A stretch of DNA of 64,000 nucleotides, from NCBI GenBank assembly GCA_964526325.1, contig CAZGKM010000003.1:8866-72865 (forward strand), written 5' to 3'. The notes under the pieces are model-generated. The model was given only the letters and a program-made list of their open reading frames with translations. It was not told where the DNA came from and did not search any database. A program made the position numbers and the translations under genes. Every line of letters begins with the position of its first letter. Position 1 is the first letter of the stretch. Positions 32,271-41,800 of the stretch are shown here, piece by piece. Origin of the DNA: JACPHD01 sp964526325 (GTDB lineage: Bacteria > Patescibacteriota > Patescibacteriia > Patescibacteriales > GWC2-42-12).

Positions 32271-33992
32271 ATGAAAAAATTAATAAAAATAATAGTTTTT
32301 TTCATAATATTTTCTTTTTTATATTCAGCCTGCCCGGTAATGGCCGTAGGCGAAGATAAATTTACTCTAACTGTTACTCCGCCGCTTTTTAAAGTAAATA
32401 TTAATCCGGGAGGGCTTTGGTCGAGCTCAGTTAAAATAGCAAATAATAATTCCAGCCCGGTTACAATATACACCCAGGTAATTGATTTTAAAGCAAAAGA
32501 AAACGGAGGCATAGAATTTATAAAAGAATATGGATCAGAACAGGGAGGAGAAAAAAAGATTTTTTTAAGCCAGTGGGTCGATGTAAGCAAAGAATCAATA
32601 GTTTTAGAAGCTTATAAAAGCGCGGATATTCCTTTTACTATACGAGTTCCTGAAGACGCTCAGCCCGGGGGGCATTACGCCGCGATATTAACCGGCAATA
32701 AACCGGCAGAAAAAATAGAAAGCGGTACTGGCATAAGCATTTCATCAATGCTAGCCACTTTAATAATGCTTAGAGTAAGCGGGGATATTAAAGAAGAAGG
32801 AAATATCAGGGAATTTTCCACGGATAAAAAATTCTATAAAAATCCGGAAGTTTTATTTAATGTTAAATTTGAAAATTCGGGAAATGTTCATCTCCAGCCG
32901 AGAGGGGAAATAAGAATATTTAATATTTTCAATAAAGTAAAAGGAGTTATTTCCGTAAACGATAAAACGGAATTTGGCAATGTTCTGCCGGAAAGCTTAA
33001 GGAAGTGGGAATTTTTGTGGAAAGAGGAAAATAGCATATTTCCTTTCGGCAGGTATAAAGCTGATTTGGTTTTAAGCTACGGGGAAGAAGCAAAACAAAC
33101 CGATTTTAGAACTTTAAATTTTTGGATATTCGATATTAAAACTTTACTGCCAATATTAGGTAGCATAATTTTCTTTTTACTTTTAATAATATTGCTGATT
33201 AGATTATATATAAAAAAATCTGTAAAAGCCGCACAAATGCAAGCAGGTATTTATGCCGGTTATAAAAATGAAAGAATCATAGAAAAAAAAGAAAATACTA
33301 AAATAAATAAAATTAATGAAAAATCTAAAAGCATAATAAATCTTCGCGATAAACAATTGAATAAAAGCAAAAGCATAGAGAAACAAAATAAAAATTTTTT
33401 CTATAATTGGGCTTTGCTTAAAAAAATAATTATAATTTTCATAATTTTTGTATTAGTTATATCGGTTATTTTATTATTTTTTTATTATAAGAATAATAGT
33501 AAAATAAATTTAGGAGCCGAAAAGAATATGGACATTAAAGTAGAAATTGATAAATCCGGCGCAATTAATAGCCAAGACGAAGTAGATAAAAATAACGAAA
33601 AATTTAAAATTGAGGATGCGGTTGAAGAAACCGATGAAATCGCCACAACAACGGAAGCCGGATTGACGGAAATAATTTCCGGCCAGACTGGCGCGGTCGA
33701 AGATAAAAAAGAAATAAAAATTGAAAATTTTATTATAAAAATTTTAAACGGCAGCGGCGTTAAAGGCGCGGCCAACAAGGCGGAGAAGCTTTTAAATTTA
33801 GAGGGCTATAATGTCTTTGCAAAAGGAAATGCCGATAATTTTGAATATGATAAAACTAAAGTAATATATAAAGACAATAAGTTGATTGAAGCGGAAAATT
33901 TGAGCAAAATTTTAGTGCCAGAAGGCATGATAGAAGAAAATAATAAGCAGGAAGAGAATTTTGTAATAATATTAGGAAAGGATTTTAAATAG
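32271..33992 (+). CDS. DUF916-like protein fused to a LytR_C-like domain
   Basis: The frame is open from a TTG at 32226, but the ATG at 32271 gives a proper signal peptide (1-25) and 573 aa. Residues 26-285 are the DUF916-like two-domain ectodomain (VKIANNNSSPVTIYTQVIDF; WVDVSKESIVLEAYKSADI; VPEDAQPGGHYAAILTG; FENSGNVHLQPRGEI). A first membrane helix is near 292-314, then a Lys-rich loop, then a second helix near 385-405. The C-terminal 90 residues begin IKILNGSGVKGAANKAEKLL, the signature of the LytR/CpsA C-terminal domain, which occurs on wall-polymer enzymes and alone. With two helices, this domain lies on the same side as the DUF916 part, outside. The combination links WxL-type receptors with wall-associated functions. 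Confidence 0.82.
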   Translation: MKKLIKIIVFFIIFSFLYSACPVMAVGEDKFTLTVTPPLFKVNINPGGLWSSSVKIANNNSSPVTIYTQVIDFKAKENGGIEFIKEYGSEQGGEKKIFLSQWVDVSKESIVLEAYKSADIPFTIRVPEDAQPGGHYAAILTGNKPAEKIESGTGISISSMLATLIMLRVSGDIKEEGNIREFSTDKKFYKNPEVLFNVKFENSGNVHLQPRGEIRIFNIFNKVKGVISVNDKTEFGNVLPESLRKWEFLWKEENSIFPFGRYKADLVLSYGEEAKQTDFRTLNFWIFDIKTLLPILGSIIFFLLLIILLIRLYIKKSVKAAQMQAGIYAGYKNERIIEKKENTKINKINEKSKSIINLRDKQLNKSKSIEKQNKNFFYNWALLKKIIIIFIIFVLVISVILLFFYYKNNSKINLGAEKNMDIKVEIDKSGAINSQDEVDKNNEKFKIEDAVEETDEIATTTEAGLTEIISGQTGAVEDKKEIKIENFIIKILNGSGVKGAANKAEKLLNLEGYNVFAKGNADNFEYDKTKVIYKDNKLIEAENLSKILVPEGMIEENNKQEENFVIILGKDFK

Positions 33993-34086
33993 TTATGAGC
34001 ATTAGCCTATAAACAAAAATTTTTTATAAATCGTAAAGTTTATAAAAATAAAATATTTAATTATTTGTAATTAATTTACAACTCAT

Positions 34087-34476
34087 ATGTTTCATAAAAT
34101 TGTAAAAATTTGGAATTATGCAACAATTTTTATAATTGCGGTTATGTTTACTTCAGTACTTAATTATTTAGGGACTAATCCTTTAGAGATGTGCAAATTT
34201 TTCGGAGCCGAAGTTGGAAACGCGGTCGGTTTATCCGTGGGCGTAGCTGAAAATCCTTTCAATAAACTTGCGCTCCAGCTTGAGGAAAAAGAAGATCTGC
34301 TTAATGCTAAGGAAAACAATTTAACTAATCTTGAAAATGAGTTGCGAAAAAGCAGTCGGACAAGCAATATTATTTTGTTAATAATAGTTTTTGTGTTATT
34401 TATTTTATTTTTTCTGATTTTATTTAATTATTATCTTGATTACAAGAGAAGACAAGAAGAGGAAAGAAAAAAGTAA
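34087..34476 (+). CDS. Small membrane protein with coiled coil
   Basis: 129 aa. A first hydrophobic helix (about 10-27), an extracellular or cytoplasmic segment with a heptad-like stretch LEEKEDLLNAKENNLTNLEN, a second helix near 96-117 (IILLIIVFVLFILFFLILF), then a charged tail. No family is recognised. It sits just upstream of the dockerin protein gene and could be an accessory factor of that unit. Confidence 0.7.
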   Translation: MFHKIVKIWNYATIFIIAVMFTSVLNYLGTNPLEMCKFFGAEVGNAVGLSVGVAENPFNKLALQLEEKEDLLNAKENNLTNLENELRKSSRTSNIILLIIVFVLFILFFLILFNYYLDYKRRQEEERKK

Positions 34477-34507
34477 TAAAACAATCGCGTGATATAATGC
34501 TATATAA

Positions 34508-36307
34508 ATGGATAATATAAAAAAAAAAATTACGATAATCTGCAGTATGCTTTTTTGTTTTGCTTTTTTAATTTTTTCTTTTTCATATAGTTCAGCTTCC
34601 AGGCTGTCTGGCGTTAGCGATAAGATCGGTAAATCATGGCCATCCGCCAGTTCAACACATGAAATTAAATTTGTTTTAATAAATGGAGTTCCCGCAAACG
34701 GCAAAATAGTGATAACTCCGGAAATAAATTATTTTAATATACCGTCCGGTTTTGATTATACCGACGTTGATTTTGCGGTAGCAAACGATTATTTAGGACC
34801 GTTTAGCGAAAGAGCGCTTGCCCCGTTTTTAACCGCCGATGAAGACGGAGTGGAAGTTGTTTCCGGCTCACAAGGCAGTATAAAAATAAATATTAATTCA
34901 TCGGTTGGAATCAGTTCCGGCATGACGGTAAGGATTCGGCTTGGCGAAAACACAAATTTTGGAGAGCAGGGAGATATAAATATTATAAATCCCGGCAATA
35001 TCGGATCTTATAAAATAAATATTCAAACTTATAACGAATTAAATAATCCGCTCGATAATTCTGACGCCGTGATAGCTGTTATTAGTCCGATAAGCATGGG
35101 AATAACAATGCCAAGAATAAGAAGCAACGGATCGCCAAGCGGAGTTTTAATTGCCGGAACAACCCAGACTGTTTTGTCGTTATTGACTAATCATGAAGGA
35201 ATTTGTAGATATTCAACCGCCTCAAATACCCCATATTCTTCAATGGTATATACTTTTATTAACGACGGAGGAGTTTTTCATTCAATAGTAATTAGCGGAC
35301 TTGAAAATAACAATCATTATAATTATTACGTAAGGTGCGAATATGGGGAAAACATAGTTGATACGGATGATTATATTATTTCGTTTTCGATTGAAGCTGA
35401 GGGCGGTTCCGGCGGCGGCACGGGCGGCGGCGATGGCGGCGGAACGGGTGCGGGCACGGGGCCAGGAACTGAAACCGGTCGCGGCGGAGGAGGCGGAGGC
35501 GGCGGCAGCGGCGGAGGGACCGGAAGCGGAGTTGGACCGGGAAGCGGAGAGATGGATCCTTACCCCTTGCCTCCGGCATTGCCGAATTTAACATTAACCG
35601 GCTGGGCGTATCCAAACAGCAAAGTTAATATCATAAAAGACGGCAAAGAAATAAAATCTATTAACGCTGATGTAATTGCGAAATTTAGCGTTGATATTTC
35701 CGACCTCAAAGAAGGTGTTTATACGTTTGGATTATATGGCATTGATAATGAAGGAAGAAAATCTTCAACCTATACCACAACTTTTTGGATAAAATCAGAT
35801 TCAAAAACTGTTATATCCGATATTATAATTCCACCGACAATAGAGTTAAATAAAAATACGATTAAAGCCGGGGAAACAATATCAATAATAGGCCAGGGCG
35901 TTCCTAAAAGTACAATCGAGGCATGGCTTTATAAAGATGAGGCCGGGGGAGTAAAAGAGGAAAATGTAATAAAAAAAGAAAGCGTTGTTGGAGATACGGG
36001 AAAATGGAATTTATTTTATCCAACCGATGATTTATCGACCGGCGTTTATAAAGTTAAGGCAAGAATATATACGGAGTTTAATGAATACAGTAATTTCAGC
36101 CATATATTAGATGTCGGTGTAGGCCAAGAAGTGCCACAAACAGTCTGCTCGGGGGCCGATCTTAATAAAGATGGTAAGGTAAATTTAACTGATTTTTCAA
36201 TTCTTTTATATTATTGGAATACTAATAACGCCTGCGCAGATCAAAATAAGGACGGTAAGGTAAATTTAATTGATTTTAGCATAATGCTTTTTAATTGGAC
36301 CGGTTGA
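34508..36307 (+). CDS. Secreted dockerin protein (unit 1)
   Basis: 599 aa. Signal peptide 1-31. A beta-rich N-domain (about 32-200) of unknown type and a fibronectin-like domain to about 295 are followed by a Gly-rich linker (298-348). Two Ig-like domains (about 358-445 and 448-540) begin LTLTGWAYPNSKVNI and IELNKNTIKAGETISI. A type I dockerin occupies 547-599, with two full calcium loops, DLNKDGKVNLTD and DQNKDGKVNLID, each followed by the helix (FSILLYYW, FSIMLFNW). Dockerins bind cohesins tightly in a calcium-dependent way. The matching cohesin is probably the membrane protein encoded at 36857. No catalytic domain is present, so this is a structural, not cellulosomal, use. Confidence 0.9.
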   Translation: MDNIKKKITIICSMLFCFAFLIFSFSYSSASRLSGVSDKIGKSWPSASSTHEIKFVLINGVPANGKIVITPEINYFNIPSGFDYTDVDFAVANDYLGPFSERALAPFLTADEDGVEVVSGSQGSIKININSSVGISSGMTVRIRLGENTNFGEQGDINIINPGNIGSYKINIQTYNELNNPLDNSDAVIAVISPISMGITMPRIRSNGSPSGVLIAGTTQTVLSLLTNHEGICRYSTASNTPYSSMVYTFINDGGVFHSIVISGLENNNHYNYYVRCEYGENIVDTDDYIISFSIEAEGGSGGGTGGGDGGGTGAGTGPGTETGRGGGGGGGGSGGGTGSGVGPGSGEMDPYPLPPALPNLTLTGWAYPNSKVNIIKDGKEIKSINADVIAKFSVDISDLKEGVYTFGLYGIDNEGRKSSTYTTTFWIKSDSKTVISDIIIPPTIELNKNTIKAGETISIIGQGVPKSTIEAWLYKDEAGGVKEENVIKKESVVGDTGKWNLFYPTDDLSTGVYKVKARIYTEFNEYSNFSHILDVGVGQEVPQTVCSGADLNKDGKVNLTDFSILLYYWNTNNACADQNKDGKVNLIDFSIMLFNWTG

Positions 36308-36326
36308 TGCGTTTTATAATATTTTG

Positions 36327-36335
36327 TGGTATAAT
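36327..36335 (+). promoter_or_regulatory. Extended -10 promoter for the Hsp20 gene
   Basis: TGG followed by TATAAT (36330-36335), 36 bp upstream of the start; a heat-shock gene with its own housekeeping-type promoter. Confidence 0.5.
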
Positions 36336-36371
36336 ATATTAACGAAATATTATAAAAATTTAATAATAAAT

Positions 36372-36830
36372 ATGTCATTCTTAAATAAATTAAAAAGGCA
36401 GGTTGATACGATTGAGAGTAAGAAGGAAGGGGATAAAAAAGAAATAAAAAAGGAGGAAATTGATCGAAAATCATCGAATTTTTCCGAGATAGACGTGGAT
36501 ATTTATGAAACGCCAACAAAGTTTTATGTTTACGCGTTGATCCCAGGAGTTGATTCTGAAAAGCTTGAAATATCGGTTGAAGAAGAAAATGATGTTATTG
36601 TCATTCAAGGCAAAAAAGAGTCGCCAGCGATAGAAATTAAAGAAACTAGCCAACGCCACCATCAGGAATGCCAGTGGGGAGAGTTTTATAGACAGATTAT
36701 TTTGCCTCAAGAAATTGATGTAGCAAAAATAGAAGCTTCAACGAAAAAAGGAATTTTGATTTTAGCGCTTCCAAAATTAAGACTTCAGAGCAAGGGTAAA
36801 AAAAAGATTGACATAAAGGAAAAAGATTAA
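36372..36830 (+). CDS. Small heat-shock protein (Hsp20/alpha-crystallin family)
   Basis: Hsp20 proteins bind unfolding proteins without ATP. The open frame extends upstream to 36324 but the ATG at 36372 is the natural start (152 aa). Residues 1-38 are a charged N-terminal arm. The alpha-crystallin domain covers about 40-140: DVDIYETPTKFYVYALIPGV, VIVIQGKKE, WGEFYRQIILPQEID and the C-terminal strand TKKGILILALPKL, with the conserved G-I-L. It has no signal peptide, so it is cytoplasmic. Its position between the dockerin and cohesin genes suggests protection of large surface proteins before export, although a chance location is possible. Confidence 0.93.
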   Translation: MSFLNKLKRQVDTIESKKEGDKKEIKKEEIDRKSSNFSEIDVDIYETPTKFYVYALIPGVDSEKLEISVEEENDVIVIQGKKESPAIEIKETSQRHHQECQWGEFYRQIILPQEIDVAKIEASTKKGILILALPKLRLQSKGKKKIDIKEKD

Positions 36831-36856
36831 CATATCAAAGTAAGTCATATTTTAGT

Positions 36857-38635
36857 ATGGTAAAAAGATTTTCAACAATTATTTTTTTTATTTTTATTTT
36901 TATTCTTTCACCTTTTGCAGACATCCGGTACACGCGGGCGGCCGGTGCGAGTTTATTTTTTTCTCCAAGCTCCAATACTTATAATGTAGGCGATAATTTT
37001 ACTATTAAAGTTTTAGTAAACAGCGGCGGCGGAGTCGGAATTAATGCGGCTGAAGCAGGTATTAATTTTGATAAAAGCTTATTGATGGCAAACAAGCTTA
37101 ACCAATCCGAGTCAATATTTGAATTATGGACAACAAAGCCAAGTTTTTCAAATAGTTCCGGTTCAATAATTTTTGGCGGAGGCTCAACCGGAGCTTATAC
37201 CGGCAGCGCCGGAGTTATATTAAGCATTGAATTTACGGCCATTAAAGAAGGCACAGCCACTCTTTCTTTTTCTTACGGCATAGTAACCGCTCACGACGGC
37301 AAAGGAACAAACGTATATTCCGGTTCGCAAGGAGGAACGTATGTTTTAAAAATAAAGGAGCAAAAGATTACCACTCCAGTAAAAGAAATTGAAAAAAAAG
37401 AAACTAGCGGCTCAAGCGCATCTAAAGGAATTCTTCCTCCGGTTCCCGAAGTAAGCTCTAAAACGCATCCTAACGAAAGTAGCTGGTATCAGAACAACTC
37501 ACCTGAGTTAAGCTGGAAAATATTGGCTGATTTAACCGGAATAAGCTTTATAATGACGGATATCGCCAGTTCAAGTCCGGGCAACACCTCGGACGGAGTT
37601 ATAGAATCTAAAATATTTGAAAATTTAGAAAATGGAGAGCATTATTTTCATATTAAATTTCAAAATAAATCCGGCTGGGGCCCGGTAACTCACAGGAAAA
37701 TATTTATTGATAATGAACAGCCGTCTATTTTGAAACTAGAGTATGATAACGAAGGTGATTCGACTAACCCTTCGCCGATGTTAAAATTTTCCGCGGCTGA
37801 TGCTGTTTCTGGCATTAAAAACTATAAAATTATAATTGATGGAAGCGATAGAGATATTGAAGCTAGGGATTATTTTGCTGAACCGTATAAGCTGGAAAAA
37901 ATGGGGCCCAATAATCATGAAGCGACCGTGGTTGTTTACGATTATGCCGGGAATACCGCGTCATCTTCTTTAAAGTTCATTGTTGATCCGATAAAATCGC
38001 CTCTTATATCGGATATTCCCGAGATTCTTAAAACAAGCGACGACCTAATCGTTAGAGGAACTTCTTTTTATCCAAAAGCAACTATTAAAATATTTATTTC
38101 GTACAGCCAAGGAGAGCCAAGCCAGACGCAGGTTCAAACCGACGACAACGGAAACTGGAATTATTTTCATAAAAATAATTTAGATAAAGGAATTTATGAA
38201 ATTTGGGCGCGGGTAGTGGATAGCCGCGGAGCCGAGAGTTTGGATAGTACCAAATATGTCATAAAAGTAGTTTCCCCGGGGGTTATAGCTACTTATGGAA
38301 TTTATATAATAATTATTCTGCTTATTATTATCGCCGGATTGGTGTTGTATATTTTCTATCAAAGAAAAAAATTTATCGAAAACATAGAAAGAATTAATGT
38401 TGAGACCAAGGAGGCTAAGAATAAATTGAATGAAATATTTTTAGCTCTGCATGAAGAAGTTGACGAATTGATTGTCTACGCGGATAAGCGAGCAGGTCTT
38501 AGCGAATCTGAGAAAAGGATTAAAAATAAACTTCAAGAAGCTCTTGATATTTCGGAAGAATTTTTAACTAAAGAAATCGAAGATGTTGAAAAGGAGATAA
38601 AGCTCCCGGCCAAGAAAAAGAACGGTTCAAAATAA
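36857..38635 (+). CDS. Membrane-anchored cohesin protein (unit 1)
   Basis: 592 aa. Signal peptide to about residue 30. The cohesin domain (31-170) begins ASLFFSPSSNTYNVGDNFTI, includes AAEAGINFDKSLL and IIFGGGSTGAYTGSAGVI, and ends TVTAHDGKGT-like (IVTAHDGKGTNVYSG). A linker and an Ig-like series follow (about 195-290 with PNESSWYQNNSPELSWK; 290-375; 375-465). A single membrane helix lies near 476-498 (IYIIIILLIIIAGLVLYIFY), then about 95 cytoplasmic residues form a coiled coil (FLTKEIEDVEKEIKL). The arrangement places a cohesin on a stalk outside the cell, ready to hold the dockerin protein encoded upstream. It has a single cohesin, so it is an anchor rather than a multi-site scaffold. Confidence 0.88.
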   Translation: MVKRFSTIIFFIFIFILSPFADIRYTRAAGASLFFSPSSNTYNVGDNFTIKVLVNSGGGVGINAAEAGINFDKSLLMANKLNQSESIFELWTTKPSFSNSSGSIIFGGGSTGAYTGSAGVILSIEFTAIKEGTATLSFSYGIVTAHDGKGTNVYSGSQGGTYVLKIKEQKITTPVKEIEKKETSGSSASKGILPPVPEVSSKTHPNESSWYQNNSPELSWKILADLTGISFIMTDIASSSPGNTSDGVIESKIFENLENGEHYFHIKFQNKSGWGPVTHRKIFIDNEQPSILKLEYDNEGDSTNPSPMLKFSAADAVSGIKNYKIIIDGSDRDIEARDYFAEPYKLEKMGPNNHEATVVVYDYAGNTASSSLKFIVDPIKSPLISDIPEILKTSDDLIVRGTSFYPKATIKIFISYSQGEPSQTQVQTDDNGNWNYFHKNNLDKGIYEIWARVVDSRGAESLDSTKYVIKVVSPGVIATYGIYIIIILLIIIAGLVLYIFYQRKKFIENIERINVETKEAKNKLNEIFLALHEEVDELIVYADKRAGLSESEKRIKNKLQEALDISEEFLTKEIEDVEKEIKLPAKKKNGSK

Positions 38636-38652
38636 TATCCAACCATTGTCTT

Positions 38653-38687
38653 AAAAACAGCCTTTATAGCAATTTGGGCTGTTTTTT
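38653..38687 (+). terminator. Terminator of unit 1
   Basis: AAAAACAGCC / GGCTGTTTTT stem with a 14-nt loop, ending in T run. Confidence 0.8.
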
Positions 38688-38691
38688 AATA

Positions 38692-38721
38692 TTGCGCCAG
38701 CATGGCAAAAAATGCTATAAT
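38692..38721 (+). promoter_or_regulatory. Promoter of the 3950-aa giant gene
   Basis: TTGCGC (38692-38697), an 18-bp spacer and TATAAT (38716-38721) with TGC before it. The spacer length and extended -10 match the promoter at 12646. Confidence 0.6.
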
Positions 38722-38804
38722 AAATGTAATAAAATCAATAAATATACTTATTAAAATATATAATTTTAGTAGGTTTATTTTGGTATAAAAAACATAAAAT
38801 CCCT

Positions 38805-41800
38805 ATGCGAGTATTTTTAAATAATAAGTTTAAAAGTATAAATTTTTATATTTGTATAATTTTTGTTATATTTATTATTTTATTATTAACAAATATTAAC
38901 CATCCTGTATTTGGCGAAGAAAAGGGAAAAACATTAAAACAAATAAATATATTCCCGGCGTTAATAACACTAGGAGGCGAAGAAGGTGAAGGCGAAATTG
39001 AATGGAAAAATATAAACAATGTTTATTCTGGCGATTTATCATCAGAAGCTGATTTAAGTGAATTTAGCCAAGATAATTCGGTTTATATTAAAAAAGCAGG
39101 CGAAGATGAAGCGAATATCAATTCGTCATCATCGCCTTTTTTATTTACAGAACCGGAACAACAAACACAAGAAAATCCGCAAAAAATTGAAGAAACAAAT
39201 GAAAATATTTTGGACGATAGCGCTGAAACAGGCGCGATAAATAGTGAATTATTAATTGAGGAAAATATTCTTCCTGCCGAAAATCCTAATCTCGAAAATC
39301 CGCCGCCTAATCTCGAAACCCAGCCGGTTAACCTTGAGGCCCTGCCGGCCGAAGGTCCGAAAGAAGAATTAGATAAAGCAACCGACGGAGAAGCCGTAAT
39401 TATTAATTATTTTAAAGAAAAAATTAATAGAATATTTTCAAGCATTCTTAATTTTAAAACAGCTAAAGCCAATGAAAATCCGATTATTGATATATCTAAC
39501 GTGATAGAAGAGCAAGATAAAAATACCGGAAAGAGTTTAATTTTTTCGGATTTTAGCATGCCGCCAGGTACTATTTCTTCGGAAAAAATAAATAATCTTC
39601 AATTAAGATTGTCGTTAGCCGCGTTCGGCCAACCGGGCGATCGTCTGCTTATTGAGTATAGCCAGGGAGAAATATGGAATGATTTATATACATTAGATTT
39701 AAGCCGATTAATTTCCAATAAGTTAAATGGCGGCTATTTTTTATATGCTTTGCCGGTTTTAGAAAGCTGGGATGATTTAGGGAATTTTAAAATTAGGATT
39801 ACTTATCTTGACGGAGGAAATAGCAAAGGCGGATTGGAATTATTCCTTGATTCTTTATGGCTGGAAGTTGACTGCGAAGAAAGCGGAGTTTTGATTGAAA
39901 ATGAAGCTACGCAAGAAATTGATAATCAGCCCGTTATCGAAGAAAAAGAAAAAATATCGTTAGAAGAAAAATTAGGGATTATTAAAAACAATAAATATAA
40001 TCTTGAATTAATTTCAAATTCTGTTGATTTTAGCATGATCGATCAGCCGAAATTTGATTTTCTGCTTAAAAAAAACAGGGGATTATTATCCGGCTTAGGC
40101 GCTCAAATCTTAGGTTTATTCAGGGATGAATATGAAAATATTGAAATTAAGGCTGAAGTTTTTAATTTAAATCAGGAGAAAGAGGAAAGGATATCGCCTG
40201 TTGTTAGCTATCAAAAAGACGGAAAATTTAAAGTTGAATTAGATCGTGGTTTGAGAAAATTAAAATCGGGAAAATATAGTGCGTTGATTGAAATTTGGGA
40301 TGGCGAGGAATTTATATCAAGCATCCAAGACTTTACCTGGGGCGTGCTCGCTATAAATTTAAATAAATCGGTATACGCTCCGACAGAAACCGCTTATTTG
40401 CAGATGGGAGTATTGGACGATTTCGGCCATACAATCTGCGACGCCGGGTTATATTTAGAGATTACCGCGCCTGACGGCGGTGTAGCTAAATTAAATACGG
40501 AAAACGGTTTGGTTATAAAGAATCAGGAATGCGGTCCCAACAACGTCATAGATTCGCCCGACTACTACGCCCACTACGGTCTGGCCGGCGCCGGAAAATA
40601 TAAAATTAAATTAACCGCCAATACGGCTAACGGCGTTAAAGAAATAACCGACGAATTTGAAGTCCGTGATTATATCCCGTTTGAGATAGAAAGAATCGGA
40701 CCGACTCGTATCTACCCGTTGGCTCCATACCAAATGAAATTTAGCATTAAAGCCAATAAGGATTTTAAAGGAACTTTTAGCGAATATATTCCCGGAAATT
40801 TTACTGTTACGGAAAGCGTTGGGGCGGAAACCGTCTCGGAAGGCAATTATATTTTCATAAATTGGCCGGTTGATTGGCAAATCGGCCAAACTTATGAATA
40901 TCAATATACTTTTGACGCGCCTGACGTTTCCCCTGAATTTTATCTCTTAGGTCCGGCGCGGGCGGGTGATTTCGAGGAATTAAGGCAATGGCAGATCGCT
41001 TCCGACGCCGTTGAGAATTTATGGTCAGGCAGCAACGCCGGCGCCTCGGGTGTAACCGTAACCAATACGGCGAACGCCAACGGTTCAGCCACGAGTACCT
41101 GGTCCAACGCGGTTGATAGCGCCGGCCGCTGGGCGGCTAATGCCGGAACTTGGACTTTCACCATGAATAATTCAGCTATTGGCACAGGAACGATTAACAG
41201 CGTTTATCTATACTTAAAACATTACCAGAGCGGGCAAGTAGATGATGCTTTAAGCATCCAGGTTTACGACGGAACCGCCTGGACTACGGTTCAAAGCTAC
41301 AACGCCACTACCAGGCCGCCGACAGGGGATACAACCAATAATTGGGACGTCTCTTCAATATTGAATACCTGGACGAAAATTGACGCGGCCCTGATAAGAA
41401 TACTTGGTGTTGCTAAAGTCGGAGGGCATGACGCTATTACCTGGTATGTCGATACCGTTGAGTTAAGAGTTGATTATGTCAGTAATTCGCCTCCGGATCA
41501 AGCGTCATCTTTATTACAGTATCGCAGTGATGGCGCCACGGTAATTCCCAATAACGGTTGGTCGAACGGAAATATTGTTTTAAAAGCTCAAGCGACTGAC
41601 GCGGACACCACGGAAATTGTCAGTCTTTATTTCGAATTTATTGCTTCCAGCACTTCATTTACGACTTCAACCTCGCTTCCGGCCGGCGCCTGTGCGTCCG
41701 GAACCGCTTATGGTTCGTGTTCCGGTAAAATTTGGTATATTACATCGCCCTTCGGTAATTATAGCGCTACTCCATTCATAGGAACGTCAAGTATCGTTTC

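Noticed and set aside
35376..35615. Arg-rich open frames opposite to and overlapping the Gly-rich linker
   Set aside because: They are by-products of the GGN codons of the linker and have no start context or family resemblance.
3000..38635. Cellulosome linking the xylanase to the cohesin proteins
   Set aside because: The xylanase has no dockerin and its own membrane helix, and the dockerin proteins have no catalytic domain. A classic cellulosome is not supported.
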